Origin: Aricia agestis
Lineage: Eukaryota; Arthropoda; Insecta; Lepidoptera; Lycaenidae
Assembly: GCF_905147365.1 (NCBI RefSeq)
Contig: NC_056409.1
Location: 9,491,001 to 9,555,000 of the forward strand
Direction: 5' to 3'
Length of the DNA: 64,000 nt
A model generated the notes under the pieces. That model made no database searches and was not told the DNA's origin. It saw nothing but the letters and a program-made list of their open reading frames with translations. Both the position numbers and the translations under genes were made by a program. Below, in pieces: positions 11,642 to 24,176 of the stretch (positions within the stretch are counted from its first letter, which is position 1; every line of letters starts with the position of its first letter).

Positions 11642-11955
11642 CTAGCTGTCCCGGCAAATGTTTCTTTGCCATATAAAGTATTTCGCCCGTATTATTTTAT
11701 TGAAATGACTAAATGAGTATGTCACCATGGCAACGTCCATCGCTATCCCGTCGCACAAACAATGGTCGTCGTCAGTCTCGAGTTGTAATAATTTACTATT
11801 ATATATTCAACAAATGCACTTATTAGTATAAAAAGTATCCAGTAGCCGATTCTCAGACCCACTGAATATGCATATAAAATTTGGTTAAAATCAGTTAAGT
11901 CGTTTCGGAGGAGTACGCGGCCTAACATTGTGACACTAGAATTTTATATACAAGA
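11642..11955 (-). mobile_element. Apparently complete 314-bp non-autonomous Helitron
   Basis: On the minus strand it begins TCTTGTATATAAAATTCTAG and ends GGGACAGCTAG, inserted between A and T, which are the three hallmarks of Helitrons (5' TC, 3' CTRR, AT target). Seven bases before the CTAG is a six-pair hairpin, GGCAAA/TTTGCC (plus positions 11653-11670), the usual Helitron terminator. There is no RepHel ORF, so transposition would be in trans. Confidence 0.75.
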
Positions 11956-12608
11956 TTAAACTATATATCTTAAATCTGCGTTAGGTACTACCTACTGCAA
12001 AGATATATCACGTACATGATACATCAGATCAACAAATAAGATCACGATTCACTGTCAGGTCAGTAAATACAGTCGCTAGTTTTGGAGCCTAGCTGTCTGG
12101 CGGACTTCTTTATCGTTCAGTTATTGTATTACAAATACTAGAATACATTAGGCCGTCTAGACATTTAGAATTGTATTATCGCGAGTCCTAAATATAGCTC
12201 TAGGTTATGTCAACAATGCGCCGTTGTATTACAGGAACAGTTAAGCGGACAAGTGAGAGTTAGGCCTATTTATGATTTCATAGAATCGCAAATTATTTAC
12301 ATCCTAATATACGGTAAATATGTATTATGATATATATTATGATATTGTGAATGCGGTGTTTGTGTATAAGAAATTGATATTCGTTTTTACTGTAACCTAA
12401 AATTGTATTTCTTAAATGTGTTACGTGTAATCAATAATATATAATATGTGTTGACAAACCAAAATAAATAAAATAAAAAAAAAATAAAAAAATATTATAT
12501 ATTTAATTGTTTTACTACCATTCATGCATAGCCCTTTTAATAGATTTTTATTTCAGGAAGTTTCCTACATTTCGTTGAATTCAGGAATAAATAGAAAGTT
12601 TGTTGTGA

Positions 12609-12719
12609 GTGAGTGAGTTTACCGGGGACCGACGGCTGTTTCACGCCGGTTTTCTGTGAGCCCGTGGTTTTTCTCCGGTCGAGCCGGCCCATTCGTGCCG
12701 AAGCACGCCTCTACCACGT
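12609..12719 (-). repeat. Truncated copy A of dispersed poly(A)-tailed repeat
   Basis: It shares the blocks TTTCACGCCGGTTTTCTGTG and GAGCCGGCCCATTCGTGCCG with the longer copies at 30567, 42792 and 50520 but lacks their central G-rich and poly(T) side. The orientation is inferred from those fuller copies. Confidence 0.7.
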
Positions 12720-13009
12720 CACATTCTTCAAACATATTTCAGCATCGTTATGGGCGTGCTTTACTCGACCGTAATTTATCTAATTTATTTAATTACAACG
12801 ATACTTTTAATTTTAAACTTCAAACGTTAACTAATTTTAGTCCCTAATTATTTAAGAAAGAGCAAACAGAATAGCAGGCATGCATAGTCGAGTGAGCACC
12901 GTGCCGGAGTAAGGTAACACCGGAACATACAGTTTGATATTTAATAATTCATCCGAACATTGCGATCGCTCGAGCGTATAATGCGATGCGACGTACACGC
13001 CAGAACGGC

Positions 13010-13088
13010 CGGCGCGACTGCCAGCGGAAAGCGGAGCGGAGAGCGGAAAGAGAAAAAGGAGAGCGGAAAGAGGAAGAGGAGAGCGATC
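13010..13088. repeat. Purine-rich degenerate minisatellite
   Basis: Irregular repeats of GAGCGGAAAG and AGGAAGAGGAGAG run for about 70 bp. This is a simple-sequence tract; a reverse-strand open frame across it is low-complexity. Confidence 0.6.
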
Positions 13089-13323
13089 TCGGCTCCATAT
13101 ACTTACAGTTAAAAGGCTGGAGTAAGTATCTAATCTTTTAAGTAACACAACGAAGGTTCTGTGTTATGTGTGTGTGTGAAGAGTCTGTGTCAACTTTAGA
13201 TTGACAAGGCAAATGGTAAGTATGGTAAGTAAGGTAAACAAAGATTTAATAAAACAAAATCAGTTCTTAATTTTTGTTTGGTTGTTCGGTAAAATATGTT
13301 CGTCTTTAATCACTTCTGTTGAC

Positions 13324-14060
13324 TTACGAGACCAACTTAGGTACACTAGATTTAAATATCTTGGCCACTGGGTCTCCGACAACGTGATAACCTAGACTTA
13401 GAAGGGGAGCGTAGGGCGTTGACTGTCCGCTGTAATATGCTGGCCCGAAGGTTTGCACGTTGTAGGCAACAAGTAAAATTAGCGTAGGGCGTTGGCTGTC
13501 CGCTGCAATATGCTGGTCCGAAGGTTTGCACGTTGTAGTCAACAAGTAAAAATAAGAATAACCCTTTTTAAGGCTTATTGCCAATCATTCTTCACGTACA
13601 GCTTTTGGACCAGCTATACGCAGAGGGCATAAAACGCGCTGCGCGTGCAATATAATGACGCGTTTAGGGTAGTGATGGGGCTGCCTAGGTATTGTAGTGC
13701 AACCGGCATGTTTGCGGAGGCGCGTGTTGATGATTTTTACGCGATCATTAGAAAGAGATGCGCATCATTAATGAACAGGCTCCAGGCTAGTCCAAAAACT
13801 ATCCTAAACGCGTTGGCATGCAGGTACTACTCCCCACTGCTGAGGCATTGGATAGGTTTGCGTGCCCCTCTAGCTAGGTGCAACTTATTGTGAAAATAAC
13901 TAACCTTACTAACATAATTTTTAAGATAAATTGTAACACCATCACTAACACTACTAACTTAGCCTGAGAAAAATTGTTAATAACTAAATAACTAATACTT
14001 ATGGATGAATAAGTAATGTAAGATGAATAGTGTCTGAAATAAATGAATAAACTTCCTTCG
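13324..14060 (+). pseudogene. Non-LTR retrotransposon (LINE) ORF2 3' end, decayed
   Basis: The conceptual translation gives the end of a Jockey/CR1-like reverse transcriptase ORF in order: FKYLGHWVSDN, ERRALTVRCNMLARRFARC, TLFKAYCQSF, SYTQRA, then from 13645 an open stretch with QYNDAFRVVMGLPRYCS, MFAEARVDDFYAIIRKRC and LRHWIGLRAPLARC up to a stop at 13891-13893. A 73-bp tandem duplication (13408-13480 and 13481-13553) and at least one in-frame stop (after TQRA) break it. The remaining 3' sequence holds AATAAA-like signals near 14035-14055. The element is 5'-truncated and inactive. The clade is my estimate from motif style. Confidence 0.8.
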
Positions 14061-16388
14061 AATCAATTTCATTTCTAATGTTAAATTAAAAAAACTGACA
14101 CGCTAATACTGGGACTCTACCTGCTCGTCGGCACACGTATAGATTTGAAAACTTACTAAAAACAGATCATCTTGCATGGGTTATTAAAGCGAATAAAGCT
14201 CAGAAAAAACGTTATTGTGATCTAGAAGTTCTTATAATAACATGTTATTGATTCGTTTTGTTATCATGTTTCATTGTTGCTTTGGAAAATACGGCATTAA
14301 ATATAAAAATTAGGGTAAAGTATATTCTGCAGATTTTGTTTGTATTGCTTTTATAGTTCGAACTTACTTTTGCAAATATACAAGGTAAGAAATCAGTTTC
14401 TGATAAGTGATAGGCGTACTGTGTATTTATTAAAACATAGGTAATTGTATGTAGCATACTAATAAAACATCTAATTTATTGCACGAAACAATCATGCGAT
14501 AGGAATTTCAATATTATGTATTTAATATTTATAAAATGCGTCGACATTCGCAAACTCTTAACTGTTCGTCGTCCGATAACAGACGCTGGCTAAAAAGCAT
14601 TTCTGTGTTCAAAAAAAAAAGGAACAACGCCGACCGTCATGCACCCGAAAACATTTTTCAATTTCGACGCAAAAAGAGGATATTAGTCGAAATATATGCT
14701 AAAGAACCGCACTATCGCTTTGGTTTTTACTTGACATTGTTTATCTCTGAAACGATATAATACTTTAGGGGTAAAAAATAACATTAAAGCAGCTCATTAC
14801 GTATTACGATGACAAAATTAAAAGAGCGAGCGCCGGTCACGCAAAGTTTTGGTAAAGAAAGGGACTAATACCCTTTCCCTTCATGAGCTAACTTTCCAAA
14901 TATTGTGAATTCAAAAAATATTTTATTAGTATTCTAATATGAAAGGGATTGTCTCAACAAAAATTATGCAGTTTTAACTTCTAACTTCTAAGTAATATCT
15001 CCTACTTCGCTTCATGGTTGCCTGGTATATTTAACCAACCTTGTCACATTAAAATAAGTGTTAAGTGGATGATTTATATTGAGTGCGGCACGTAACTTCC
15101 TGAGTAATTATTAACCAAATGTTTCCAAATTTTTTGTGCCGCATATAAAACTTATGCATATGGAATTATTAATAGCTTTTGTTCTAGCATTCCTTGTCGG
15201 TGGGCTTTTATATTCTTGTAGGCTATATTTAACAGTGCTTCTAAAATATTTTCGGTAGAATAGTATACGACGACAGAACTACAATTATATAATATGGGTA
15301 CATCTAAGCATTCCCAGATTCCTAATTTCATGGTCCAAAATATCTTTTAATTTGAAATAATTATTATTAATATTAATGGTCAATTACATTAGTAAATAAA
15401 TTAAAGTAAATACAGGTTTTATTATCAAATGCCACCGATATAAAAAAGTCACATAAATTATAGAATCGACAAAAAATATTTTACCTTCCCTCGTAAATTA
15501 GCTCATTATCGATTCCAGCTTCAAATGCCAATTCGATATATTATTTGCTATCAATCCACATTGTGCTTCTATAGCTCAGTGGCTTTTACAAAATATTTTA
15601 TACTATCGATAACTATTTTGAGATCAAAAATAAATTTTATTCATATTAAATTCTTCATGTTTTTGTTGTCTCTTGATAAAAATTTCTTATTTTAATACAA
15701 CTATTGTGTATCGAAAATTATCAAAATTAACTTAGAACAATATTATAAAGATAGTAAAACGATCGATTTTGTAGCAACAAAGACTCAACTTTTTTTAATT
15801 AAGTATAGTTTCCGATAAAGACATTTACTGTAAAGTTCCCTTTCACACGATCAATATTTACAGCACTAATGTTATTACGTCTTATTATTTATTAGCTACT
15901 TATTAGTTCACATAATTTTAGAGTTTTTTAGATTGTCAATAAAATTAATAAATAGTAAATACCATGGACATTGGATAAGCAATCCATACTTATAATATTA
16001 TGCGAATGCGAAAATATGTTATCACTTTCCACTTCAATGCAAAACCGATATTGATGAACTTTGGTAAAGAGACACGGTGAATCCCGGAAAAGGATTCAAG
16101 TGATCTCAAAGTGTACAGCCTTCCCAATAAAAAACTGTAATCAGTACTAATAGAACAGATGTTATGCAGATAAATTAAATAAAAATTACAATTGACCTTA
16201 AAGCTTAAGTTACGAAATATTAAGATGGCCATTAGATGATTATTTTATTGCATATTATTAACATATTTATATATTGAAATGTTTCATTAATTGCTGGTAA
16301 TATTAAATTTGTCGTTATACTAGCTCAAAGCCGAATAGTAACCGAACCTCGACTGACTGATGATAACACATCTACAAATTATTTAAAA
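14061..16388. other. AT-rich spacer, no gene seen
   Basis: Only short open frames occur. The longest on the plus strand (14536-14760, 74 codons) is rich in basic residues and has no motif I recognise. No clear inverted repeats longer than about 12 bp were noticed. Confidence 0.5.
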
Positions 16389-16560
16389 CTAGCTATTTGA
16401 CTGAGCTTCGCTCGGTATTCGATAAAACACGAATACAATGACATTTTTTAAAAATGATTCCTAGGTAGATCGATTTATCGCCCCCGAAACCCCCTATATA
16501 CTAAATTTCATGAAAATCGTTGGAGCCGATTCCGGGAAGATAGAAATTACTATGTGTTTT
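16389..16560 (-). mobile_element. Helitron 3'-end fragment
   Basis: The minus strand ends CGAGCGAAGCTCAGTCAAATAGCTAG followed by T, with a short hairpin (GAGCGAAGCTC) before the CTAG. The 5' end is not clear; similarity fades near ACTATGTGTTTTACAAGC at 16550-16570. Confidence 0.55.
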
Positions 16561-17313
16561 ACAAGCACAAGTCAATAGGCGTGCCGCGTGATAGGTTTTT
16601 GTAAAGTGTATCTACCACAATAGGGCTCAGGTTGTGGGATATAGTATAGGGCTCGTTTCGCCCGCCCTGATTATTTGCTGATTTCTGTTTTTTGTAGCAT
16701 TTGCTATTTCTTACTTAACATATCTCAACCAAATACAATGTTATATTATTTCAATAAACATGACAAAAACACAATGGTAAAAAGGTGTTAAAATATTATG
16801 TTTATCAAATTTTACTACTACAATAAATCTTAGATATTATATGCACATGAAAACTTTTTAATTATACCCCTAATTCATTTCGTCCTTATTATAAATTAAT
16901 TTTTATTAGCTTATAGCAGCAACTAACAACCGATTGCGGAATTACACAAAAACCTTCAGGTCTGCGCTATAGCGCATAGACTTAATTACATATTATTATT
17001 ATTTTTTTACAACATATTAACAACAAAGTGTACAAAATTTAGAAGACGTAAAAATCTGCTTTGTATTAAAGACATAAAACCGTTGAAAAGATGATGATTA
17101 AGTCACTTTTTTAAGTTAACGACCGCAGGGTGTCAGAATAATGATAAAAATTAATTTCAGCAAAAAATAAAATTTACGCTGTTTTTTAATTTTTAATTGT
17201 TATTAAGCTCATTATCCATAAATCTAAAATAATTACGAGTGTTATGACGTCTGAAGTGTAAAAAATTTATTCCACGAGTGCTACAAAACCGATCCCCGGT
17301 AAGAATTTCCTCA

Positions 17314-17458
17314 TTAACGGCCATTCCCAATATTTGATCTATCTCTGGTTTTCCCTACTAGAGATAGGAATAGCTCATAATTGACATAAAAATGTGAGCT
17401 ATTCCTATCTCTAGTAGGGCAAAACCAGAGATAGATCAAATATTGGGAACGGCCGTAA
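17314..17458. mobile_element. Palindromic MITE, copy 1 of ACGGCCGTTCCCAATATTTG family
   Basis: Arms of about 62 bp are near-exact inverses, running TTAACGGCCATTCCCAATAT inward through CTATCTCTGGTTTT and CTACTAGAGATAGGAATAGC; the centre is about 15-20 bp. The ends read TTA(A)CGGCC...GGCCGTAA. A second copy lies at 62570-62731. No ORF of its own. Confidence 0.85.
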
Positions 17459-17920
17459 GGCGCGAGGGATAGACAAAAAAAAAAATAGAAACAAAACCGA
17501 TAATGTCCCAAAATATTTATAAACAAAGAATTATAGGTTGATTTATGAATTGATTAAAATGGACAACGAATAATGCACCCGATGCCTAGTGGGTAGGAAT
17601 TCGAGCGCAGCACCGCGCGGCGCCTACCGCCCGCCGAGCCGCCTCGGCCTCGTAAAACCTCATCGTAAATACTTGTAAACAAATAGTTTTAGGTAGTTTA
17701 CAGTAAGACTTATTATATTATCATCTATTTCAATAAAACATGTCGATATTCTATCAAAAGACGGTAGTAATCGTATTGTTCCGGCAAATGTTTCGGCAGC
17801 TGATTGCGAATAGATTGAACTCACACCTCTCATCTCAGCATCAAACTTTATAGAAGTTGTAATTAAATTAGAAGGCAATGAAGGAAATGATTATAATTAT
17901 TGGCAGTCATTATTGTCATT

Positions 17921-17980
17921 AGACTACATAATATAGGCATTTCGTGCATATTATTTAAAAATGCCTATATTATGTAGACT
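17921..17980. repeat. 60-nt hairpin with 22-bp arms
   Basis: Arms 17921-17942 and 17959-17980 pair over 22 positions with one mismatch around a 16-nt loop (AGACTACATAATATAGGCAT and its near-complement). The size resembles a microRNA precursor, but the near-perfect pairing and AT content fit a tiny foldback element as well. Confidence 0.55.
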
Positions 17981-18122
17981 GTAGTAGACAATATTAGTCT
18001 TTTGTGGTTCGTAGTGTAGCGTGTACGTACACTTTATGTAGCCATAGATAGTCTCTGAGCTCTACAAAACTTTTTCTTAGGGTAACTCAAACAGAAGTTA
18101 GTGCAATAAATAAATTCTGTAT

Positions 18123-18288
18123 TTAATCTATACTTATAAAATTACATGTCCTGACTGACTGATTCATCATCGCTGAGCAAAAACTGTTAAAGTTACAGCC
18201 ACGAAATTTGGTGAGTAGGGTTGTTTTATTAAGTAGACACCCACTAAGGAAGGAATTTTGAAAATTTTACCCCGAAGGGGGTGAAATA
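18123..18288 (+). mobile_element. Helitron-like 5' region with TGACTGACTGA block
   Basis: It starts TCTATACTTATAAAATTACA, then CCTGACTGACTGATTCATCATCGC, the form of a lepidopteran Helitron derivative that carries internal minisatellites. The tandem array that follows is listed separately. No CTAG end is recognised. Confidence 0.55.
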
Positions 18289-18615
18289 GGGGTTGAAAGT
18301 TTGAATGAAAGTCCGTCATTTCTTGAGTTAGAAACCTGAAACTTTATTTTTGGGTTACTGATTAAAAATGAATAGGTACGTATTTAAGCGTTTTTGGAAA
18401 TTCTACCTCCAAGAGGGTGAAATTGGGGTTGAAAGTTTGAATGAAAGTCCGTCATTTCTTGAGTTAGAAACATGAAATTTTATGTTTGGACTGCTGATTA
18501 AAAATGAATGGATAGGTATTGAAGCGTTTTTGGAAATTCTACCCCAAGGGGGTGAAATTGGGGTTGAAAGTTTGAATGAAAGTCCGTCATTTCTTGAGTT
18601 AGAAACATGAAAGTT
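18289..18615 (+). repeat. 135-bp tandem repeat, about 2.4 copies
   Basis: Units starting GGGGTTGAAAGTTTGAATGA begin at 18289, 18425 and 18560 (spacings 136 and 135 bp); each contains GTCCGTCATTTCTTGAGTTA and ends near GGGGGTGAAATTG. Units are highly similar, and the third is cut off after about 56 bp. A 101-codon reverse frame covers the array but its repeats are only a reflection of the DNA. Confidence 0.9.
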
Positions 18616-18730
18616 TATTGACGTTTGCGTTTGACGTTTACTTAACCGTGACCACGGCCGCTGTATAGTAGCCGAAACGTCGGGATTAATAAAAGTGCTC
18701 CGCGACAAAATCCGTAAGTGTTTGAACCTT
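18616..18730 (+). repeat. Lepidopteran dispersed repeat (CCGCTGTATAGTAGCCGAAA)
   Basis: The stretch GTGACCACGGCCGCTGTATA...GCCGAAACGTCGGGATTAAT...TGCTCCGCGACAAAATCCG resembles a repeat I have seen widely in Lepidoptera. Its class is uncertain; it may be the tail of a retroelement. It abuts the minisatellite directly. Confidence 0.4.
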
Positions 18731-21700
18731 GTAATATAATGAGTGATACTCGCGTAAACCTAAGAAATCATTAGGTTTATTTCGCAATTTACGGACAATT
18801 CAATTATATCGATGCTCGCAGCGGCATAATGAAAAATTCACATTTGGTAATCATAAAAAAGCATTACAAGTATTTTTTGGTGAGGGTAAGCGCGTAATGA
18901 AAACAAATGACAGAGACACACTCGCGTCTCATAAAAAATGAAATTCATAGCCGGCCGAGAATAGGAGCTCGATCGTACTTAATGTTCGAAGAATATTTTA
19001 TTTTTTAGTAGCGCCGAGACGCCCTAGCGAAACATTACTGCCTGAATTTTAAAATTGACTGTTTATTGCTGCAATAACATCAGAGTTACATTGAAATTAG
19101 CGTTTGATGCAGACAATGTTGCCTATAATCATTTCAATAAATTTGATAGTCATTGCCGTCTTAATAAAATAAATATTTATCTGAGAATCGTTAAGAATAA
19201 ATAGTTAAACAGCTTAAGGTGATGAATCGGAATTACAGACAGTACTAGGTACGAACTGCGATGTTATTTCGTGAGTTATTCAAGATGCCTTATGGATATG
19301 AGATATCAGTTTACCGAAGTTTTAGATAATATATCAGTTACTTAGCTACTTTAAAACAGGCACATGTCCATTTACAACCTGAACAAAAGCTTCTAACATT
19401 AGCTATTATGGGTAACGCTAAAAATTTGTTTATTTAGTAGCAAATTAAGTAGAGCAGCAACTGAATTCAAGCCATTTAAACGATCAATTTAAACATGGAA
19501 CTACATCACCAGTGGAACATAAATTTAGTCAGTAAAACGGTAGCTGAGTACCAGGCATCCATAACTTTTAAGTAAGTTATAATTTACAGCTCCTAATGGA
19601 AGGCGCACATTAAACGCGCCCTAAAATGTTTTACCGTATTAATAGAATAAAGGCGCATTACTGGTGGCCAGGTGCGAGACGCGATCCTAATAGCTCAGGC
19701 CACTTTACCAAATGAGAGAAAACAAACCAAGGCGACGATTTATTTATCTCTCTTGGACGATAAAAAATCTCTCAATATTTAACACTACCTAGACATAAAT
19801 TAAAATTTTGTATTAGAGGGGTAGGTCTCTCCAAGATTCAACAATTACGTCAAACAAATTTTATCAACGTCCAACCCTTTTGTATCCCCATTAAAAATCG
19901 CTTGCACGAAAACAAATTAAACAGCACAAAACACAATTCGTTCTATTAACCCTTCGTTGCTCAATACAAAATTACTTTAGGAATTAATTCCTAAAAGCTC
20001 TTCCCCCACTCGCTAGGGTATGTTCGACCCCATGCTTTTAATTTATGATGCATTAGAATTTAGGCTTTCGCTGAGTGGTGCCTGTTGTGATCTGGTAAAG
20101 ATGTAAATACAATTACTGTACAGTGTACAGTAAAAAAATAGGAAAATAAAAACAAATACATAGATCCTGAAGATGTAAAAAAAATATAAGTATTGAAAAT
20201 TAGGATATTATATTATTTTATCCTGATTTTGTTTATGTAATTTGGCCTTTAAAGAAGAGGAGGTTTTTGTAAAACAATAAGTACTTACAGGCAAATTTAA
20301 AAATTGTGGCCAAAATTACAAGGCTTCATACACACATGCTAGCCTCATGGTTTTAACCGTACAAATGACAATATAAGCATGGGCGTTAAAACAAAAGCAC
20401 GCGGAACGCTCGTCCCTATTAAACTACACACGAGAGCTAATAAACTAAAACACAAGATTCCGGATCACCGCAGCAGTTAAACACTTTACGATCTATAAAA
20501 CTTAACAGTGCGTTTAACAATCCTTATCTATTTCCTTAACGACAATATTTGTCCTGAATAGGAAATAGGACGAATGGCAGATGCTCCTTTACATACTTGA
20601 GTTCACGTAGATTTTAGTTTTTGAAGATCTCCACCTAAATGCTTCGAATAATTCTAAATTCCTATAAACTATTGCATAGATTATTATGTTTCAACTTTAT
20701 TTTTTCTTTCGTCCAAAAAGAGTAAGGTTTTTTTTACAAAAGAGGAGCTAGCCTTCATCACTATCAGTTTTTAAACGTACCATTATAAAACGGATAGGTA
20801 CGCACATTTTTAGACACCTATCTCATAGTCGTAAATATTATTTTTGAAATCCATAAGGAGGTGATAAATGTTATCTATATGGGTGAACTTTTTACTCGGT
20901 TTTTACCTTCATCTAAAAAATCCAAATCCGCTCTCAATAGCTTGGAGTGCCTAATTCGGAAGCGAGCTCTTGAAAGTAGAGCCGCGCGCCGCCGCGCCTC
21001 GCGGGAATTGAACCTATTACTCTGTCTTAGAGCAGGGCTGCAGGGCTGTCGCTAAGAATATTATGAAAGAACAAAAGTCCTTGAAGTATTCTAGCATTTT
21101 TTTGGACACTAGTATTCATAATTTGATGTATCCTAATGAAACCGAAAGTAAATTCCAACAATTAATATAATAGACCCAAAAAGTAAACATTAACAAGCGC
21201 GAACAATTTAAATTGAGGCGCGGTAGGTGTGGAAATAGAATCGGAAACATAAAAAGTGTTTATTTAGGTCCCTGAATTATTCATTAATACTTAATAGTGA
21301 GAATAATGAATTCACTAGCGTCGTCAAATTTTACGAACTTACTTATGTTACATACGAAAAAGCTATACTTATATTTTATTACCGGGTTGTCATAAAAAGC
21401 TATTTTTAACCAAGGTTAATGAACAACTTTATAACCATAGTTTATTTGTAGCTGCGATTTTGTGGATGTTTTTTGTCACTCAATGATCACCAAAAGGGGC
21501 AAGTGCCAACCCTGAAGAGAGATAATGCCGGTACAGCAAATGTTGAGCACCCCGCATGTTGTGACTTCGCCGTTTCCCGCCCATATATCACACGCCTAAT
21601 GTATCGAATCGAAAGCACCAGCGCAAGTGTGTAACCACCTTTATCTTACCGCCGATGTAAAATCGACCATGTTTTCATTGCATCAAAATCTAAATCATTA

Positions 21701-22821
21701 CTTTTGCGAAAAGACGTACTTGGGGTGCTCGTATTATTCGAAACTAAACTGTAGGAGTATAAGCAAAGGAACCAATTTTTAAAAGCATTGCCTCCTATAA
21801 AAGTGGTTCTGCACTTTTATAAAAGAGCACCAAACTTTTTGGAACTATTTGAGTAAGCGATAACTGTACTGAGCCTTATTCCATTGTGATAAGAATTAAA
21901 GTTGGTGGCATTTTTTGCTTCATAATAATATGCTCTAGCTATATTGGTGTTTAAGTAATCCACATGAAAGCTTTGGGATTAGTGTTTGATGACATCATTA
22001 TTTTTGGGAATGACGATCGTGTTGCGATTTTCTTCGCCCCTGGGACTGAGGGATTTACAAAACGGTTTTTTATATTACACAGAATCGTGATTTATTGTTT
22101 GCAGACAATTTAGGTAATGAAAAATACATTTTTTAAACAAAAAGTTACAACATTTTGAAATTGTTCAATTATTTGACATTTTTGTTACTTCCTACTTTGT
22201 GCAGATTTCAGATAAGAAAAGTATATTATACAACTAGAACAGACAAAGTAATCAATATAATATCTAGACTGGGTGTTAAGTTGGAATAAGGAAAAGTAAA
22301 TAAACAAAGGCAAAATGAAGAATCATGAAATTAGAAAACTGACTAATGATATAAATAAAGTTTAGAAAATAATGGCAACAATAGAGAGAACTTTGGTCTG
22401 TAATTTTACGACTCAGGTCATCAGATGGATCATAATAAGTTTTTACTACGTATGTAATTCCAAAATAAATAGTTACAAGATAGAGTCACGTCACGAGTCC
22501 CTAATAATTATTGTAAAATCCCCTTAATCCCGAAAAATCGCTCGGGACGATCCATCTCTCATGCTGCTAGCGAAGTTAATGTAGTCAAAGACAATGGAAA
22601 ATCACCCTTGAGCAGTAGTGATAGAATTCAAAGTGACCGCAAAATAATGTGGTGGAGAAGTAACAAGAACCTGTCCACCCTTGTTTCAATTTTCCAGATC
22701 AGTGGTCCCCGACGGGCTGTGATTGTGGATGTAATTACAATGGAGATGTTGCAAGTATTGCAGATGCTAGCATAAGTCATGTGAAGACCCTCATAATTAT
22801 TAAAATAAGCTATAGAGTTTT
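18731..22821. other. AT-rich spacer, no gene seen
   Basis: There are no convincing coding frames. A short GC-rich patch lies at 20970-21050. A 10-bp-stem hairpin TATAAAAGTG/CACTTTTATA is at 21796-21821. Otherwise I see nothing of note. Confidence 0.5.
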
Positions 22822-23030
22822 GCGGGGCTAAATGGTCGCTTTGGAGAATCTTACATAATATTATTAATCATTTTTTTTAAATCGCAAAATGGTCACTCTG
22901 CTTGCAATTCATATGTCTAGTAATTCGCACAATTCGTAATAAGGCATTCGTCAGTTTCACAGTTTTGATAATTCATTTTCTGAATAATTGATTTGAGAGG
23001 AATTGCAAAATGTGACCATTTTAGCCCCGC
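22822..23030. mobile_element. MITE with GCGGGGCTAAAATGGTC ends
   Basis: The left end GCGGGGCTAAATGGTCGC and right end GACCATTTTAGCCCCGC are inverted, and further AAATGGTCAC motifs lie inside, suggesting subterminal repeats. The length is 209 bp and there is no ORF. A solitary relative is at 6108-6131. Confidence 0.7.
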
Positions 23031-23944
23031 TGATAGAGCCTCGCAGATCATAATATATGTATAGGACGATTAGCTCTACATTTCTTTATTTACTTCGAAA
23101 TATAAAATATATTATGTAGAGTAGATCAGAAAAAGTAATTAAGTACATACAGTATTATAATATTATTTATGCTTCTTTGCAAATCCTGATGATACGATCG
23201 TAGAAAAAATATTATGCGTTTAATTCAAACAATGTACCTCAGGTTTAAATTTTAATGTAAATGAAAAGATCTAAATCAAATCTTGATAGTTCTTAAGAAG
23301 AGGAAGTTACAAACATATTATGGAACAAAACAAAAGGCCAATTTGGAAATTCTAACAAATTATTGAGTAGATACAAGTTCGGGGACGTAATCCCTTATCC
23401 TCCGGGACCGGTAACGGGAGACCGACGGACAAACAGATAAATTTGTACACAAATAACACTACATTATGCTCCCCAGCGTACGGAACCCTTCGCTTGAGCT
23501 CCTTTAATATTTTCTGAAATTTCATACCAAGTTTATTATGCACCTTCCTATGTATAATCTACGTTTAGGGATCAGAAGAGAAAAAATTTTATACCCTTAA
23601 GTTTTTATGAAGATATTTTACAAAAATATTTGATGCATACCACAGATTTCTAAATAGGTACGTTATAGTAACAACAAAGGTTTTTTGTGCTAAACTACGA
23701 AATTGAACGGTAGTTTGTTAACTTTATCATGAGGAAATTCAATTGTTGAATTATTTAATGAAGCGTAGAATTTTCATGACTTGAGAATTGAGATAGCAAA
23801 CACGCGATACTAGAGCAAATTAAGTAAGTGCACATCAGATATTACTTTAAAATAAATAACTAAGTATGTGTTGTAAATAATTTTGTTTTCGATATTTTCG
23901 AAGATAGGTTAGATCAATTAGGTTATAGGTAAGTATATCTACAA

Positions 23945-24176
23945 TAGCTTTGTCCACACTGTGCCTTTTTCTGTTCGTCAAGGGCATGCGTTATAGCGCA
24001 GTCAACAGCGAACGTGAGGCATGCCCGCGACGCATGCCCTCTGACCGTATCCAAAACTTCATAAATGACAATATTGGCGTTGCGTTCCTTGACGCATTCA
24101 ATTATTACTGAATGCGCCAACATGAGAGTTGATGTCGAAAATTGAATGATGAAAGTGCACAGTGTGGACATAGCTA
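23945..24176. mobile_element. MITE with TAGCTTTGTCCACACTGTGC ends
   Basis: The terminal inverted repeats TAGCTTTGTCCACACTGTGC and GCACAGTGTGGACATAGCTA differ by one base over 20 bp. The outer TA may be the target duplication of a mariner/Tc1-like insertion. The interior has short palindromic pieces (GGCATGCG/CGCATGCC, GCATTCA/TGAATGC). An 82-codon minus-strand frame inside it is not a gene. Confidence 0.8.

Noticed and set aside
18289..18615. CRISPR-like array
   Set aside because: Units are contiguous 135-bp tandem copies with no short repeats separated by unique spacers, in a eukaryotic genome.
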